Of a stretch of 64,000 nt of DNA, positions 20,717 to 30,042 are shown in pieces. The position numbers were made by a program, and so were the translations under genes. Under the pieces are notes generated by a model. It made no database searches. It worked only from the letters and a program-made list of their open reading frames with translations, and was not told where the DNA came from. Where the stretch lies: the NCBI GenBank assembly GCA_023260975.1, contig JALQTK010000004.1, positions 1 to 64,000 on the forward strand, in the 5' to 3' direction. Within the stretch, counting starts at the first letter, position 1. Each line of letters starts with the position of its first letter. This DNA comes from Pseudidiomarina sp. GTDB taxonomy: Bacteria; Pseudomonadota; Gammaproteobacteria; Enterobacterales; Alteromonadaceae.

Positions 20717-20755
20717 CTTACGCCACCAGGCAACTAATTACTTTGGTGGCGTAAG
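20717..20755. terminator. hairpin between yhbY and the CI-like gene
   Basis: A 12-bp perfect inverted repeat CTTACGCCACCA / TGGTGGCGTAAG with a 15-nt loop, overlapping the last codons of the CI-like gene. There is no T-run on either strand, so it may act as an mRNA 3' structure or a weak bidirectional terminator for the convergent genes. Confidence 0.5.
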
Positions 20756-21291
20756 GCTTTGGCAACCTGCCGCAACGCATAGCTGAGGCTGACCATTTCA
20801 TCGCGTTGGCCCAAATAGGTCTCAATCAATAGCTCCTTCTCACTTGCTGAACATTCAATACCTAATTCACCAAGCACCGCGTCAATGCGTGTCATTGCCT
20901 TTATGGTCAGCTGAATACCACTTAAATCACTGTGGTCCTCATTGATACCAAGTACCTGTGATTCCACTAAACCAGTCGGATACGTTAATAACCGATTTGG
21001 CGCATAAAAACTGTCCAGCGAGGTGCCATGCTCTAACAGCGCCTCGACCAAAATAGTGGTATTGATGCGTCGACGCCGCAACCAGTTGCTATAGGTTGAG
21101 TGCGGAATACCAAAATGAGCGAGCACTTTACTGTTGCGTGTTTCACCACTAATTGCCCGCAGCCGTGCCATACAGGTATGAAAATCAAGTAATTCTGTTT
21201 TGCTTTCAGCAGCCATCGGTGTAGTATTTAGAACACTGTCAGTTGATGCATTTTTTTGTTTTTTTGTGTCAGTTGACATAGTAACGCTCAT
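20734..21291 (-). CDS. CI-repressor-like HTH regulator
   Basis: Up to 185 residues. The segment FHTCMARLRAISGETRNSKVLAHFGIPHSTYSNWLRRRRI (about residues 37-76) resembles the N-terminal helix-turn-helix domain of phage CI repressors of the Phage_CI_repr type: SKVLAHFGIPHSTYSNW reads as the recognition helix pair. The remaining ~90 residues are helical with no S24/LexA-like peptidase, so SOS cleavage is not expected. The first 25 residues are low-complexity Ser/Thr/Lys; the real start may be ATG 21216, which would place two operator-like repeats (21237-21278) upstream instead of inside the gene. None of the starts has a convincing ribosome-binding site. Divergent from a Ner-like gene. DNA binding is inferred; target unknown. 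Confidence 0.6.
   Translation of the reverse strand: MSVTMSTDTKKQKNASTDSVLNTTPMAAESKTELLDFHTCMARLRAISGETRNSKVLAHFGIPHSTYSNWLRRRRINTTILVEALLEHGTSLDSFYAPNRLLTYPTGLVESQVLGINEDHSDLSGIQLTIKAMTRIDAVLGELGIECSASEKELLIETYLGQRDEMVSLSYALRQVAKALRHQSN
21237..21278. promoter_or_regulatory. two operator-like repeats flanking a T-tract
   Basis: TGTCA-GT-TGACA at 21267-21278 is a perfect 5-2-5 inverted repeat. A near copy, TGTCAGTTGATG, lies at 21237-21248, exactly 30 bp (about three helical turns) away. Between them is a run of T-rich DNA. The repeats lie at the 5' end of the CI-like gene and are candidate binding sites for it or for its divergent Ner-like neighbour. Confidence 0.4.
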
Positions 21292-21356
21292 TTGAGTTGC
21301 TTGTGACTTAAGTGTGATCTCAATTATGAATTTATAAACCAGTCAGCACAATACCT

Positions 21357-21626
21357 ATGGATAGTGAACAAATTAAAAAGGATTTAGCGGCGCGAGGCTT
21401 TGATTTTTCTATGCTCGCGGCGGCCATCGATAAAAGTCCATCATTAGTGTCAAAGGTTGCCGCGCGCAAAGCTACCTCACGCTTTGTGGCTGCCGCCATC
21501 GCCAAAGCATTGGAAAAACCAATCAGCGAGGTGTTCCCGGATATTGATGTGTACCGAACTGAAGTGATTAGTGACGAACAGCGCAAACAAAAACAGCGCG
21601 AACTGGTCGCGCTGTTGAATAAGTAG
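21357..21626 (+). CDS. Ner-like small HTH DNA-binding protein
   Basis: An 89-residue protein. The first ~65 residues (IKKDLAARGFDFSMLAAAID... then VAAAIAKALEKPISEVFPDI) match the layout of the Mu Ner/Nlp winged HTH family: a helix, a short HTH and the AIAKAL-type helix leading to the WP/FP motif. The tail is basic and Lys/Gln-rich (DEQRKQKQRELVALLNK). It is divergent from the CI-like gene with 65 bp between the outer ATGs, and it converges on greA (14-bp gap). Ner proteins are negative regulators of phage early transcription; no other phage genes are seen here, so it is either domesticated or a stand-alone switch. Specific function is unknown. Confidence 0.6.
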   Translation: MDSEQIKKDLAARGFDFSMLAAAIDKSPSLVSKVAARKATSRFVAAAIAKALEKPISEVFPDIDVYRTEVISDEQRKQKQRELVALLNK

Positions 21627-21640
21627 CGGGCGTTTGTTGA

Positions 21641-22117
21641 TTAGCGGTATTCAACCTTGATAACTTCGTATTCCACTTCCCCAGTGGGAGTGGTTACGCG
21701 AGCGCTATCATCAACCATCTTGCCGATTAATGCGCGCGCCAACGGTGAGTTGACTGAAATCAGCTGCTGCTTAATGTCCGCCTCGTCGTCACCGACAATG
21801 CGATAGCTGACTTCTTTGTCAGTACTGGTATTGTACAAGGTCACCGTAGCACCAAAGATAACCTTACCTTGATTCGGGATCTTGGTGATATCAATAACTT
21901 GTGCAGCACCGAGCTTGGCTTCAATTTCTTGAATACGGCCCTCACAAAAGCCCTGCTGTTCACGGGCAGCATGATACTCGGCATTTTCTTTAAGATCGCC
22001 ATGCTCACGGGCTTCAGCAATAGCCTGAATAATACGCGGCCGATCTTCAGTTTTCAGCCGCTGTAACTCGTCGCGAAGGCGCTCGGCGCCCTGAACCGTC
22101 ATTGGGATCAAATTCAT
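21641..22117 (-). CDS. greA: transcription elongation factor GreA
   Basis: A 158-residue factor that rescues backtracked RNA polymerase by stimulating transcript cleavage. The coiled-coil tip acidic residues lie in the [12 protein letters not shown] region (tip ~ residues 41-45), preceded by [23 protein letters not shown]. The C-terminal FKBP-like domain ends in [16 protein letters not shown]. Overlaps carB by 4 bp (ATGA), an unusual coupling of greA to carAB shared by several gammaproteobacteria. Confidence 0.97.
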   Translation of the reverse strand: MNLIPMTVQGAERLRDELQRLKTEDRPRIIQAIAEAREHGDLKENAEYHAAREQQGFCEGRIQEIEAKLGAAQVIDITKIPNQGKVIFGATVTLYNTSTDKEVSYRIVGDDEADIKQQLISVNSPLARALIGKMVDDSARVTTPTGEVEYEVIKVEYR

Positions 22118-25100
22118 GCCAATAAAACCCTTTCATGCAATGATTGAAGTGAATTCACCACCGCTCGGTCATCTGCTTTGTTGGCACTAATGGTGGCAAA
22201 CGCAGCGTTCAAGGTCGTGGTATAAATCACTTTGTTTAATAACGCCTCACGACGAATATAAACTGAATCGGTAATGGCTTCGCGGCCTTCTACCGTATTA
22301 ATAATGTAACTGTACTCGCCGTTCTTAATCGCATCAACAATATTTGGTCGACCTTCCTGCAGCTTATTCACCACCGAACAGGCAATTTTCAAGCTGTTCA
22401 AATAGTTCGCAGTGCCACCGGTGGCCTCTAGGGTGAAACCAATATCTAAGAGACCTTGCGCCAGTTCAGCCAAGCGATGCTTATCGCCATCACGTACTGA
22501 TAATAGTGCTTTACCCGCTTTCGCCAGCGCTACACCAGCGCCCAAGTTAGCTTTGGCATACGCTTCAGCAAAATCCTCGCCAACCCCCATCACCTCGCCG
22601 GTAGAACGCATTTCCGGCCCACGAATCGGGTCGACACCTTGGAACTTAGCAAACGGAATGACCACTTCTTTGACTGAGAAATACGGTGGAATCACCTCTT
22701 TGGTGAAGCCCTGCTGAGCCAGGCTCTGCCCCACCATCACCCGTGCAGCAATCTTCGCCAGCGGCAGACCAGTGGCTTTGGAAACAAACGGTACGGTGCG
22801 CGCGGCACGCGGGTTCACCTCAATCAAGTAGATATCATTACCTTGAATAGCGAACTGCGCATTCATCAAACCATTCACGCCCAATTCAAAAGCTAACTTA
22901 CGCATCTGTTCACGCAGCTGGTCTTGAATATCGGCACTAAGCGAATACGGTGGCAGCGAACAGGCCGAGTCACCTGAGTGCACGCCAGCTTGCTCAATAT
23001 GCTGCATGATGCCGCCAATCAGCACGTCTTCACCGTCACAGATAGCATCCACATCCACTTCAATAGCATTGTCCAAGAAACGGTCTAACAATACCGGCGC
23101 GGAATTCGATACTTTCACCGCGTCATTCAGGTAGCGCCGCAGATCGTGTTCATCGTAAACGATTTCCATGGCACGACCACCCAATACATACGACGGCCGC
23201 ACCACCAGCGGGTAGCCAATTCGAGCTGCCTCAATAATGGCTTGCTCGACTTGGGTCACGGTGGCGTTTTCCGGCTGTTTCAGGCCAAGCCGACGGACCG
23301 CTAATTGGAACCGCTCGCGATCTTCAGAGCGATCAATGGCTTCCGGCGAGGTACCAATAATTGGCACGCCATTCGCCTCCAAATCGCGTGCTAATTTCAA
23401 CGGCGTTTGCCCACCGTACTGCACAATCACCCCGAGCGGTTGCTCAACACGGACAATCTCTAACACGTCTTCAAGCGTAATTGGCTCGAAATACAAGCGA
23501 TCCGAGGTGTCGTAATCGGTTGACACCGTTTCTGGATTACAGTTGACCATAATGGTTTCGTAGCCATCTTCACGCAAAGCAAGCGCCGCATGCACACAAC
23601 AGTAGTCGAACTCGATACCCTGACCGATACGGTTCGGACCGCCACCAATGACCATGATTTTCTTATTGGTAGTCGGCGCGGCTTCACATTCTTCATCGTA
23701 GCAGGAGTACATGTAAGCGGTATCTGAGGCAAATTCGGCGGCACAGGTATCGACCCGTTTGTACACCGGTAACACCCCGAGATCATGGCGGCGACGACGC
23801 ACCTCAGCTTCAGCAACCGACAATAAGTCAGCAATACGTTTGTCGGCAAAGCCCTTGCGTTTGAGCAAGCGCATCACCCGCGCATCGAGGCCAGCCATAC
23901 CTATTTGCACAACTTCGGCTTCAATGCTGACTAATTCTTCAATTTGTACTAAGTACCACGGGTCAACATGGCTCAGTTCATGCACCTCGGCGACACTCAT
24001 ACCGAGTCGGAAAGCATCAGCGATATAGAAAATTCGTTCAGCGCCTGGCTCTTTTAACTCGCGAATAACTTTGGTTTTGGCCTGCGGGTCTTTGCTATCG
24101 ACCATCGGGTCAAAACCCGATACCCCAATTTCTAGACCACGCAATGCTTTTTGCAATGATTCTTGCTGGTTACGACCAATTGCCATGACCTCGCCAACCG
24201 ACTTCATTTGGGTGGTTAAACGATCATTGGAACCTGGGAATTTTTCGAAGTTGAAGCGTGGGATCTTAGTCACCACATAGTCGAGCGACGGCTCAAACGA
24301 GGCTGGGGTTTTACCACCGGTAATTTCGTTCTCTAGCTCGTCGAGGGTATAACCAACCGCTAATTTGGCTGCCACTTTGGCAATCGGGAAGCCGGTCGCT
24401 TTTGACGCCAACGCGGATGAGCGCGATACCCGCGGATTCATCTCAATAATGACCATACGACCGCTATCCGGACAGATCCCAAACTGGACATTTGAACCAC
24501 CGGTTTCAACACCAATTTCGCGCAATACCGCCATCGCTGCATCACGCATCAATTGATATTCTTTGTCACTTAAGGTTTGCGCTGGAGCAACAGTAATTGA
24601 GTCACCGGTATGAATGCCCATGGCGTCAAAGTTTTCAATGGCGCAGACAATAATGCAATTATCATTACGGTCGCGCACCACTTCCATTTCGTATTCTTTC
24701 CAACCAATCAGTGACTCATCGATCAGTAACTCGTTGGTTGGCGATAGGTCGAGGCCGCGGCGGCAAATTTCTTCAAACTCTTCGCGGTTATAGGCAATAC
24801 CACCGCCGCTGCCACCCATGGTGAACGACGGCCGGATAATACAAGGGAAGCCCAACCGTTCAAGACTAGCAAAAGCTTCATCAAGGCTGTGGGCTATTTC
24901 CGCATTGGGTGTTGCTAAGCCGATTTTTTTCATCGCTTGGTCAAAGCGTTCACGGTCTTCAGCTTTATCAATGGCATCGGCATTGGCGCCGATCATTTCT
25001 ACGCCATATTTGGCCAGCACCCCATGGCGGTCGAGATCGAGCGCACAATTCAGTGCAGTTTGCCCACCCATGGTTGGTAACACTGCATCAGGACGCTCAA

Positions 25101-25338
25101 CCTCAATAATTTTTGCCACCACTTCCCAATGAATCGGTTCAATGTAGGTAACATCAGCCATGTCTGGGTCGGTCATAATGGTGGCTGGGTTCGAGTTCAC
25201 CAAAATAACCCGGTAGCCCTCTTCACGCAGCGCTTTACAAGCTTGCGCGCCAGAGTAATCAAATTCACAGGCTTGGCCAATGACAATCGGACCCGCGCCT
25301 AAAATCAGAATGCTTTTTATGTCGGTACGTTTTGGCAT
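22114..25338 (-). CDS. carB: carbamoyl-phosphate synthase large chain
   Basis: A 1074-residue enzyme subunit making carbamoyl phosphate for arginine and pyrimidine synthesis. It has two homologous ATP-grasp halves: an N-terminal carboxyphosphate domain ([35 protein letters not shown] start) and a carbamate domain beginning about residue 550 ([29 protein letters not shown]). The C-terminal MGS-type allosteric domain (about 935-1074) ends in [13 protein letters not shown]. Length equals E. coli CarB (1073). Two bp after carA. Confidence 0.98.
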   Translation of the reverse strand: MPKRTDIKSILILGAGPIVIGQACEFDYSGAQACKALREEGYRVILVNSNPATIMTDPDMADVTYIEPIHWEVVAKIIEVERPDAVLPTMGGQTALNCALDLDRHGVLAKYGVEMIGANADAIDKAEDRERFDQAMKKIGLATPNAEIAHSLDEAFASLERLGFPCIIRPSFTMGGSGGGIAYNREEFEEICRRGLDLSPTNELLIDESLIGWKEYEMEVVRDRNDNCIIVCAIENFDAMGIHTGDSITVAPAQTLSDKEYQLMRDAAMAVLREIGVETGGSNVQFGICPDSGRMVIIEMNPRVSRSSALASKATGFPIAKVAAKLAVGYTLDELENEITGGKTPASFEPSLDYVVTKIPRFNFEKFPGSNDRLTTQMKSVGEVMAIGRNQQESLQKALRGLEIGVSGFDPMVDSKDPQAKTKVIRELKEPGAERIFYIADAFRLGMSVAEVHELSHVDPWYLVQIEELVSIEAEVVQIGMAGLDARVMRLLKRKGFADKRIADLLSVAEAEVRRRRHDLGVLPVYKRVDTCAAEFASDTAYMYSCYDEECEAAPTTNKKIMVIGGGPNRIGQGIEFDYCCVHAALALREDGYETIMVNCNPETVSTDYDTSDRLYFEPITLEDVLEIVRVEQPLGVIVQYGGQTPLKLARDLEANGVPIIGTSPEAIDRSEDRERFQLAVRRLGLKQPENATVTQVEQAIIEAARIGYPLVVRPSYVLGGRAMEIVYDEHDLRRYLNDAVKVSNSAPVLLDRFLDNAIEVDVDAICDGEDVLIGGIMQHIEQAGVHSGDSACSLPPYSLSADIQDQLREQMRKLAFELGVNGLMNAQFAIQGNDIYLIEVNPRAARTVPFVSKATGLPLAKIAARVMVGQSLAQQGFTKEVIPPYFSVKEVVIPFAKFQGVDPIRGPEMRSTGEVMGVGEDFAEAYAKANLGAGVALAKAGKALLSVRDGDKHRLAELAQGLLDIGFTLEATGGTANYLNSLKIACSVVNKLQEGRPNIVDAIKNGEYSYIINTVEGREAITDSVYIRREALLNKVIYTTTLNAAFATISANKADDRAVVNSLQSLHERVLLA

Positions 25339-25340
25339 GG

Positions 25341-26507
25341 TTACTGGCTCATTAAAGTGATGAAGTGATCGAACAGCGGCGCTGCATCATTCGGGCCAGG
25401 GCTGGCCTCTGGGTGCCCCTGAAAACTGAAAGCCTTAACGTCAGTTCGGGCAATACCTTGCAAACTGCCATCAAACAGCGATTTATGCGTTACCCGTAGA
25501 GTACTCGGCAAGCTACTTTCATCCACTGCAAAGCCATGGTTTTGGCTGGTAATCATAACCCGACCACTGTCGATATCCTGCACTGGATGGTTGGCACCAT
25601 GGTGACCGAACTTCATTTTTTCGGTGCGCGCGCCACTGGCAAGCGCTAATAACTGATGGCCAAGACAAATACCAAATACCGGCACCTTGGCCTCGATAAT
25701 TTGCTGAATTGCGCGAATAGCATAATCGCATGGCTCTGGGTCACCCGGGCCATTGGATAAAAACACCCCGTCAGGTTGCATCGCTAAAACCTCAGCAGCC
25801 GGAGTTTTAGCCGGCACCAAGGTGACTTTGCAACCGCGCTCAGCCAGCATCCGCAAGATATTGCGCTTACAACCATAATCGTAGGCGACGACATGAAATT
25901 TTGGCGCCGTTAATTCACTGAAGCCGCTGCCTAGTTTCCAGCATTGCGAGGTCCACTCATAGGCCTTACTGATAGTGACTTCCTTCGCCAAATCAAGACC
26001 TTTAAGGCCTGCAAAATCGCGGGCTAAGTGCAGTGCTTGCGCCACATCAGCAGCATTAACAGGGTCTGCGACAGTCGCTCCAGTGACCATGATACAGCCG
26101 TTTTGAGCGCCTTTTTCACGCAGTATGCGGGTTAATCTGCGGGTATCAATGTCGGCAATTGCGACGACTTTATTGCTCGCTAGATAGTCAGCTAAGGACT
26201 GTTCGCTACGGAAGTTGCTGGCTACCAGCGACATATCACGAATTACCAAGCCTTTGGCCCAAACGCGGTCAGCTTCTTGATCTTCAGCGGTGGTACCGTA
26301 ATTGCCAATGTGGGGATAAGTCAGAGTAACAATTTGTTCGGCATAAGAAGGGTCGGTCATTATTTCTTGGTAACCAGTCATGGCGGTGTTAAAAACCACC
26401 TCTCCGACTGCAACACCTGTGGCGCCAATCGCCGTACCGTGGAACACCGTCCCATCTGCCAGTGCCAAAATGGCGACTCGGGCAGACTGGCTCGCTAGAA
26501 TACTCAA
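25341..26507 (-). CDS. carA: carbamoyl-phosphate synthase small chain (glutaminase)
   Basis: A 388-residue class-I glutamine amidotransferase that supplies ammonia to CarB. Class-I triad: nucleophile cysteine in [14 protein letters not shown], and the His/Glu pair in [13 protein letters not shown]. The start is TTG at 26507, chosen because a strong GGAGG ribosome-binding site ends 6 nt upstream; a GTG at 26546 would place the ribosome-binding site inside the gene and the terminator-like hairpin inside the coding region. Preceded by a candidate attenuator. Confidence 0.93.
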   Translation of the reverse strand: MSILASQSARVAILALADGTVFHGTAIGATGVAVGEVVFNTAMTGYQEIMTDPSYAEQIVTLTYPHIGNYGTTAEDQEADRVWAKGLVIRDMSLVASNFRSEQSLADYLASNKVVAIADIDTRRLTRILREKGAQNGCIMVTGATVADPVNAADVAQALHLARDFAGLKGLDLAKEVTISKAYEWTSQCWKLGSGFSELTAPKFHVVAYDYGCKRNILRMLAERGCKVTLVPAKTPAAEVLAMQPDGVFLSNGPGDPEPCDYAIRAIQQIIEAKVPVFGICLGHQLLALASGARTEKMKFGHHGANHPVQDIDSGRVMITSQNHGFAVDESSLPSTLRVTHKSLFDGSLQGIARTDVKAFSFQGHPEASPGPNDAAPLFDHFITLMSQ

Positions 26508-26524
26508 GGCCAACCTCCGTACAT

Positions 26525-26581
26525 AAAAAAACGGGCGAATCAGCACTGACTTCCCCGTTGATTACCTTGCACCAGTGCCAT
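26525..26581 (-). promoter_or_regulatory. candidate attenuator in the carAB leader
   Basis: On the minus strand a 13-codon ORF (ATG at 26581, TGA ending at 26540, peptide [13 protein letters not shown]) ends inside a hairpin formed by ACGGG (26554-26558 strand complement) and CCCGT (26531-26535), with a TCAG/CTGA upper stem. Seven T residues follow directly (26525-26531 complement). The carA ribosome-binding site comes about 10 bp later. A short ORF ending in a terminator hairpin is the layout of translation-coupled attenuators such as pyrBI. The small ORF lacks a strong ribosome-binding site. Confidence 0.45.
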
Positions 26582-26715
26582 CAATTTGCGAGGTCTGGAG
26601 TGCGCGTTTTAGCTTGCCGAATTGTCTTGGCAAATTCTCGATATTTTACAGAAATTGAGGCTTTTCGTCTATCAATAATTGGCCCATTGACACAGTTAAA
26701 TCGAAACCTAGATTT

Positions 26716-27921
26716 TCAGGCGACTTCTTGGTTACTTTTATCGACCACCACGGCCACTGCCATATCACCGGTGACATTGGTCATGGTACGAATCATATCA
26801 AGGATACGGTCCACTGCGGCAATAAACGCAATCCCCTCAAGTGGCAGGCCAACGGTAGATAAGGTCACCGTTAACATCACCATGGCAGTACCTGGTACCC
26901 CAGCCGTGCCAATCGATGCCAAGGTAGCGGTGAGGGTAATTAGCAGGTAGTCAAACCAATCCAACGAAATACCATATAATTGGGCAATAAAAATCGCCGC
27001 AATGGCGGGATAGATGCCACCGCACCCATCCATATTAATGGTCGCCCCGAGCGGCAACACAAAACCTGCAGTAGAGGCTTTCACCCCGAGCTTTTCGGTC
27101 ACCGCCTGATGCGCTGCTGGCAAGGTACCGTAGCTGCTGCAGGTGGTATAGGCAACCAACTGCGCACTGAACACCTGCTTAAAGAAATGCAGCGGCGACA
27201 TGCCGGCGCCGAAGCGCACCATCGCGCCGTAAACTAGCACCATGTGAATTACACAGGCTAAGTAAATAGCACCGATAAATGAGCCCAACGGCAGTAATGC
27301 AGTGAGACCAAAATGACCAACCACCCAGGCCATCAAACCCAATACGCCAAGTGGGGTTAACTCTAACACCATTTTGGTCACCCGAAACATCACTTGCGTG
27401 GCCGCTTGAATTGCTGCGGCGAACGGTGTGGCAACCTCACCGAGCTGGCGTATAGCAACCCCAATAAACGCCGCAAATACGATAATTTGCAACACATTAC
27501 CTTGTGCTAAAGCGGCAAATGGATTACTTGGAATGAAATTCAGCAACACCTCGGTGGGGCTTGGTACCAGCTTGTCCTGATAGTCAGCAGCAGCGAGTAA
27601 TTCGGCCTGCGGTGAAATCGTTAAGGTGCTACCGATGATTAAACCAATGATACTGGCGATCACCGCAGTCAGCAAAAACCAGCCAATGGTCTTTGTCGCC
27701 AATGCCGCTGCGCCCTGTTTACCCTGTAATTGCACGATGGCACTGACAATCGCACAAAAAATCAGCGGTGCCACAATCATACTGATGGCTTTGATAAATA
27801 AATCGCCGAGTGGCTTTAACTGTTGAGCAAAGTCCGCATCGAGTAAGCCAATGCTGATGCCCAGCACAAAGGCACCAAGTACTCGCTGCCAAAACGGAAT
27901 CGCAAACCATGCTGACCACAT
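26716..27921 (-). CDS. dicarboxylate/amino acid:cation symporter (DAACS family)
   Basis: A 401-residue integral membrane transporter of the GltP/DctA glutamate transporter fold with about eight membrane helices and two re-entrant hairpins. HP1 contains CSSYGTLPAAHQ where the family has SSSATLP. Helix 7 has LPLGATINMDGCGGIYPA instead of the usual NMDGTALY, i.e. one extra residue and a changed motif. Helix 8 retains the substrate-binding DMIRTMTNVTGD (Asp, Arg, Thr, Asn), so an acidic substrate coupled to Na+ or H+ is expected. Exact substrate cannot be told. It lies between the M48 gene and the carA leader; the link to carAB is not obvious. Confidence 0.85.
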   Translation of the reverse strand: MWSAWFAIPFWQRVLGAFVLGISIGLLDADFAQQLKPLGDLFIKAISMIVAPLIFCAIVSAIVQLQGKQGAAALATKTIGWFLLTAVIASIIGLIIGSTLTISPQAELLAAADYQDKLVPSPTEVLLNFIPSNPFAALAQGNVLQIIVFAAFIGVAIRQLGEVATPFAAAIQAATQVMFRVTKMVLELTPLGVLGLMAWVVGHFGLTALLPLGSFIGAIYLACVIHMVLVYGAMVRFGAGMSPLHFFKQVFSAQLVAYTTCSSYGTLPAAHQAVTEKLGVKASTAGFVLPLGATINMDGCGGIYPAIAAIFIAQLYGISLDWFDYLLITLTATLASIGTAGVPGTAMVMLTVTLSTVGLPLEGIAFIAAVDRILDMIRTMTNVTGDMAVAVVVDKSNQEVA

Positions 27922-27936
27922 AACCGCTAAATCTCC

Positions 27937-28752
27937 CTAAGAACGCTTACAGTCTGGCTGTTTGCCTTGTGTACGGCCTTGTTGATAGAGCGGCTGTAGC
28001 TGTGCCGCATAGTTTTCCAGTGCCTTAATACGGGTACTTGAGGCCGGGTGAGTCGATAGCCATTGTGGTCCGCTGGCCTTGCCAAGCGCCGCCATATTAC
28101 GCCACAAGTCGGCGGCCGCACCGGGGTCAAAGCCAGCTGCGACCATATAATCAACACCTAGCTGGTCCGATTCACTCTCATGAATACGTGAGAACGGCAA
28201 CACCCCGCCAATTTGCACCCCTAACCCCAATGCCATCATCGCCAGGGCAGCAGAGTTATCATCCATTTCACTGTAAGCAATGGCACCCCCCAGTTGCAAA
28301 GCTAAACCGGCGCCAACTTGTGCGGTCATGCGCTCATTGGCGTGCTCTGCAATGACGTGACCAATCTCATGACCAATCACCGCGGCCAATTGATGCTGAT
28401 TCTCGGCAACCTCAAGTAAACCGCTATAAACACCAATTTTTTCGCCCGGCAAGGCAAAGGCATTGACCTCATCACTAGCAAACAGCTGCACATCCCAACT
28501 AGCCGAGCGATAAGGCTCAGGCAAAGCACCAATAAGCGCTTGGCTAACGCACTGTAGATAGCGAATATCAGCACTGTTGTCGCTCAGTTGCTGACGCGCT
28601 TTCAGATCATTGAAACTGGCGGCACCAAGTGCCGCCAGTTCAGTCGATGGAAATAACTTAACGGTTTGGCGACCGGTCGGCGAGCTACTGCACGAAGTGA
28701 CTAGATTAACGGCCAGAGCAGCCATCGCGACAACACCCAGTAATGCTTTCAT
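27937..28752 (-). CDS. M48 family metalloprotease, lipoprotein
   Basis: A 271-residue predicted outer-membrane lipoprotein protease similar to E. coli LoiP/YcaL. The signal peptide ends with VTSC (lipidated C21). The zinc motif is HEIGH (residues 128-132), followed by AEHANERM, and the third ligand region is ESESDQLGVDYM (about 192-203). The C-terminal LSTHPASSTRIKAL motif is also typical of the family. ATG 28752 is chosen because it begins the signal peptide; a longer reading frame overlaps dnaJ. It follows dnaJ by 19 bp, so it could be co-expressed with the chaperones, which would fit a role in envelope quality control. Confidence 0.88.
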   Translation of the reverse strand: MKALLGVVAMAALAVNLVTSCSSSPTGRQTVKLFPSTELAALGAASFNDLKARQQLSDNSADIRYLQCVSQALIGALPEPYRSASWDVQLFASDEVNAFALPGEKIGVYSGLLEVAENQHQLAAVIGHEIGHVIAEHANERMTAQVGAGLALQLGGAIAYSEMDDNSAALAMMALGLGVQIGGVLPFSRIHESESDQLGVDYMVAAGFDPGAAADLWRNMAALGKASGPQWLSTHPASSTRIKALENYAAQLQPLYQQGRTQGKQPDCKRS

Positions 28753-28771
28753 GCCACACCTCCGGCGTCTA

Positions 28772-29920
28772 TCAGCCGCGCAAGTCGTCGAAGAACTTCC
28801 GTACGCCGTCGAAGAAACCCTGTTCTTTTGGTCGATAGCGCGCTGCCTCAGCACCGCTACCCATGGAGTTATCGAGTTCTTGCAGCAACTGCTGTTGACG
28901 CTCAGATAAGTTCACTGGGGTTTCAATCACCACTTTACAAATCAAATCGCCGGCCGCACCGCTGCGCACCGACTGCACACCCTTGCCACGCAGACGGAAT
29001 AATTTGCCGGTTTGTGTTTCAGCCGGTACTTTCAACTTCAACTTACCATCGAGTGTCGGTACTTCAATGTCGCCGCCTAACGCCGCACGGGTAAAGCTTA
29101 TTGGCACTTCACAATAGAGGTTATTGCCATCACGCTGGAAAATTTTATGTTCGCGCACATGCACTTGCACATATAAATCACCGGCTGGGGCACCCATTTC
29201 ACCGGCTTCACCTTCGCCACTTAAGCGAATGCGATCGCCACTATCCACCCCGGCAGGGATTTTGACCGACAAGGTTTTGGTTTTTTCCAGCCGTCCTTCA
29301 CCGTGACAACTGCGGCACGGATCTTTAATCACTTTGCCACGACCACGGCACACTGGACATGGCTGCTGCATCACAAATGGCCCTTGCCGCACTTGGATAT
29401 GGCCACTGCCCTGACAATGGGCGCAGTTTTCGGCTTTACTACCAGGCCGCGCGCCGCTGCCATTACAATCGTCACAACTGCTTAGTTTCGGGATCTTCAG
29501 CTCAACTTCTTTGCCGCGCACCGCTTCTTCCAGCGATAACTCGAGGTTATAGCGTAAATCAGCACCCCGCTGTGCTTGTGCGCGACCACCGCCACGGCGG
29601 CCGCCGCCAAAAATATCACCGAACACATCACCAAAAATATCAGCAAAGTCAGCGCCACCAGCACCACCGCCGCCACCAAATCCACCCTGCCCCTGCTCAA
29701 ACGCAGCATGGCCATATTGGTCATAGGCGGCGCGTTTCTGCTCGTCGGTGAGGATTTCGTAAGCGTACTTCACCTCTTTGAACTTAACTTCTAAGTCTTT
29801 ATCACCCGCAGTGCGGTCAGGGTGATATTTCATTGCTAATTTTTTATAGGCTTTTTTGATGTCGCGTTCGCTCGCATCTTTGGCTACGCCTAATACTTCG
29901 TATAAATCTCGTTTTGCCAT
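28772..29920 (-). CDS. dnaJ: chaperone protein DnaJ (Hsp40)
   Basis: A 382-residue co-chaperone of DnaK. J domain with HPD at residues 33-35, a Gly/Phe-rich linker (about 75-112), four CxxCxGxG zinc-finger repeats (starting [32 protein letters not shown]), and the C-terminal substrate-binding domains. The ATG at 29920 ([10 protein letters not shown]) matches the family start. Length is close to E. coli (376). Follows dnaK with a 122-bp gap containing a hairpin. Confidence 0.98.
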   Translation of the reverse strand: MAKRDLYEVLGVAKDASERDIKKAYKKLAMKYHPDRTAGDKDLEVKFKEVKYAYEILTDEQKRAAYDQYGHAAFEQGQGGFGGGGGAGGADFADIFGDVFGDIFGGGRRGGGRAQAQRGADLRYNLELSLEEAVRGKEVELKIPKLSSCDDCNGSGARPGSKAENCAHCQGSGHIQVRQGPFVMQQPCPVCRGRGKVIKDPCRSCHGEGRLEKTKTLSVKIPAGVDSGDRIRLSGEGEAGEMGAPAGDLYVQVHVREHKIFQRDGNNLYCEVPISFTRAALGGDIEVPTLDGKLKLKVPAETQTGKLFRLRGKGVQSVRSGAAGDLICKVVIETPVNLSERQQQLLQELDNSMGSGAEAARYRPKEQGFFDGVRKFFDDLRG

Positions 29921-29961
29921 ACGCCTCAATCATCCATCGTGTCATCGTGCCTAATAAACCA

Positions 29962-29996
29962 ACGCACGGCGATTACCCAGTGGCAACCCCGTGCGT
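29962..29996 (-). terminator. hairpin between dnaK and dnaJ
   Basis: 8-bp inverted repeat ACGCACGG / CCGTGCGT with a 19-nt loop and only weak T-richness after it on the minus strand. Probably a partial terminator that reduces dnaJ relative to dnaK, or a processing site. Confidence 0.45.
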
Positions 29997-30042
29997 GGTC
30001 TAGCTTCGACAGTGTACCTGTTAACACGCGCCGGGCGAGTGT

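Noticed and set aside
20734..21626. Prophage remnant
   Set aside because: Only two regulator-like genes; no integrase, attachment-site repeat, or structural gene was visible nearby, so a full prophage call is not supported.
26508..26546. N-terminal extension of carA from GTG 26546
   Set aside because: It would include the GGAGG ribosome-binding site and the attenuator hairpin as coding sequence.
28753..28854. N-terminal extension of the M48 protease
   Set aside because: It overlaps the dnaJ coding region on the same strand, and the signal peptide starts at ATG 28752.
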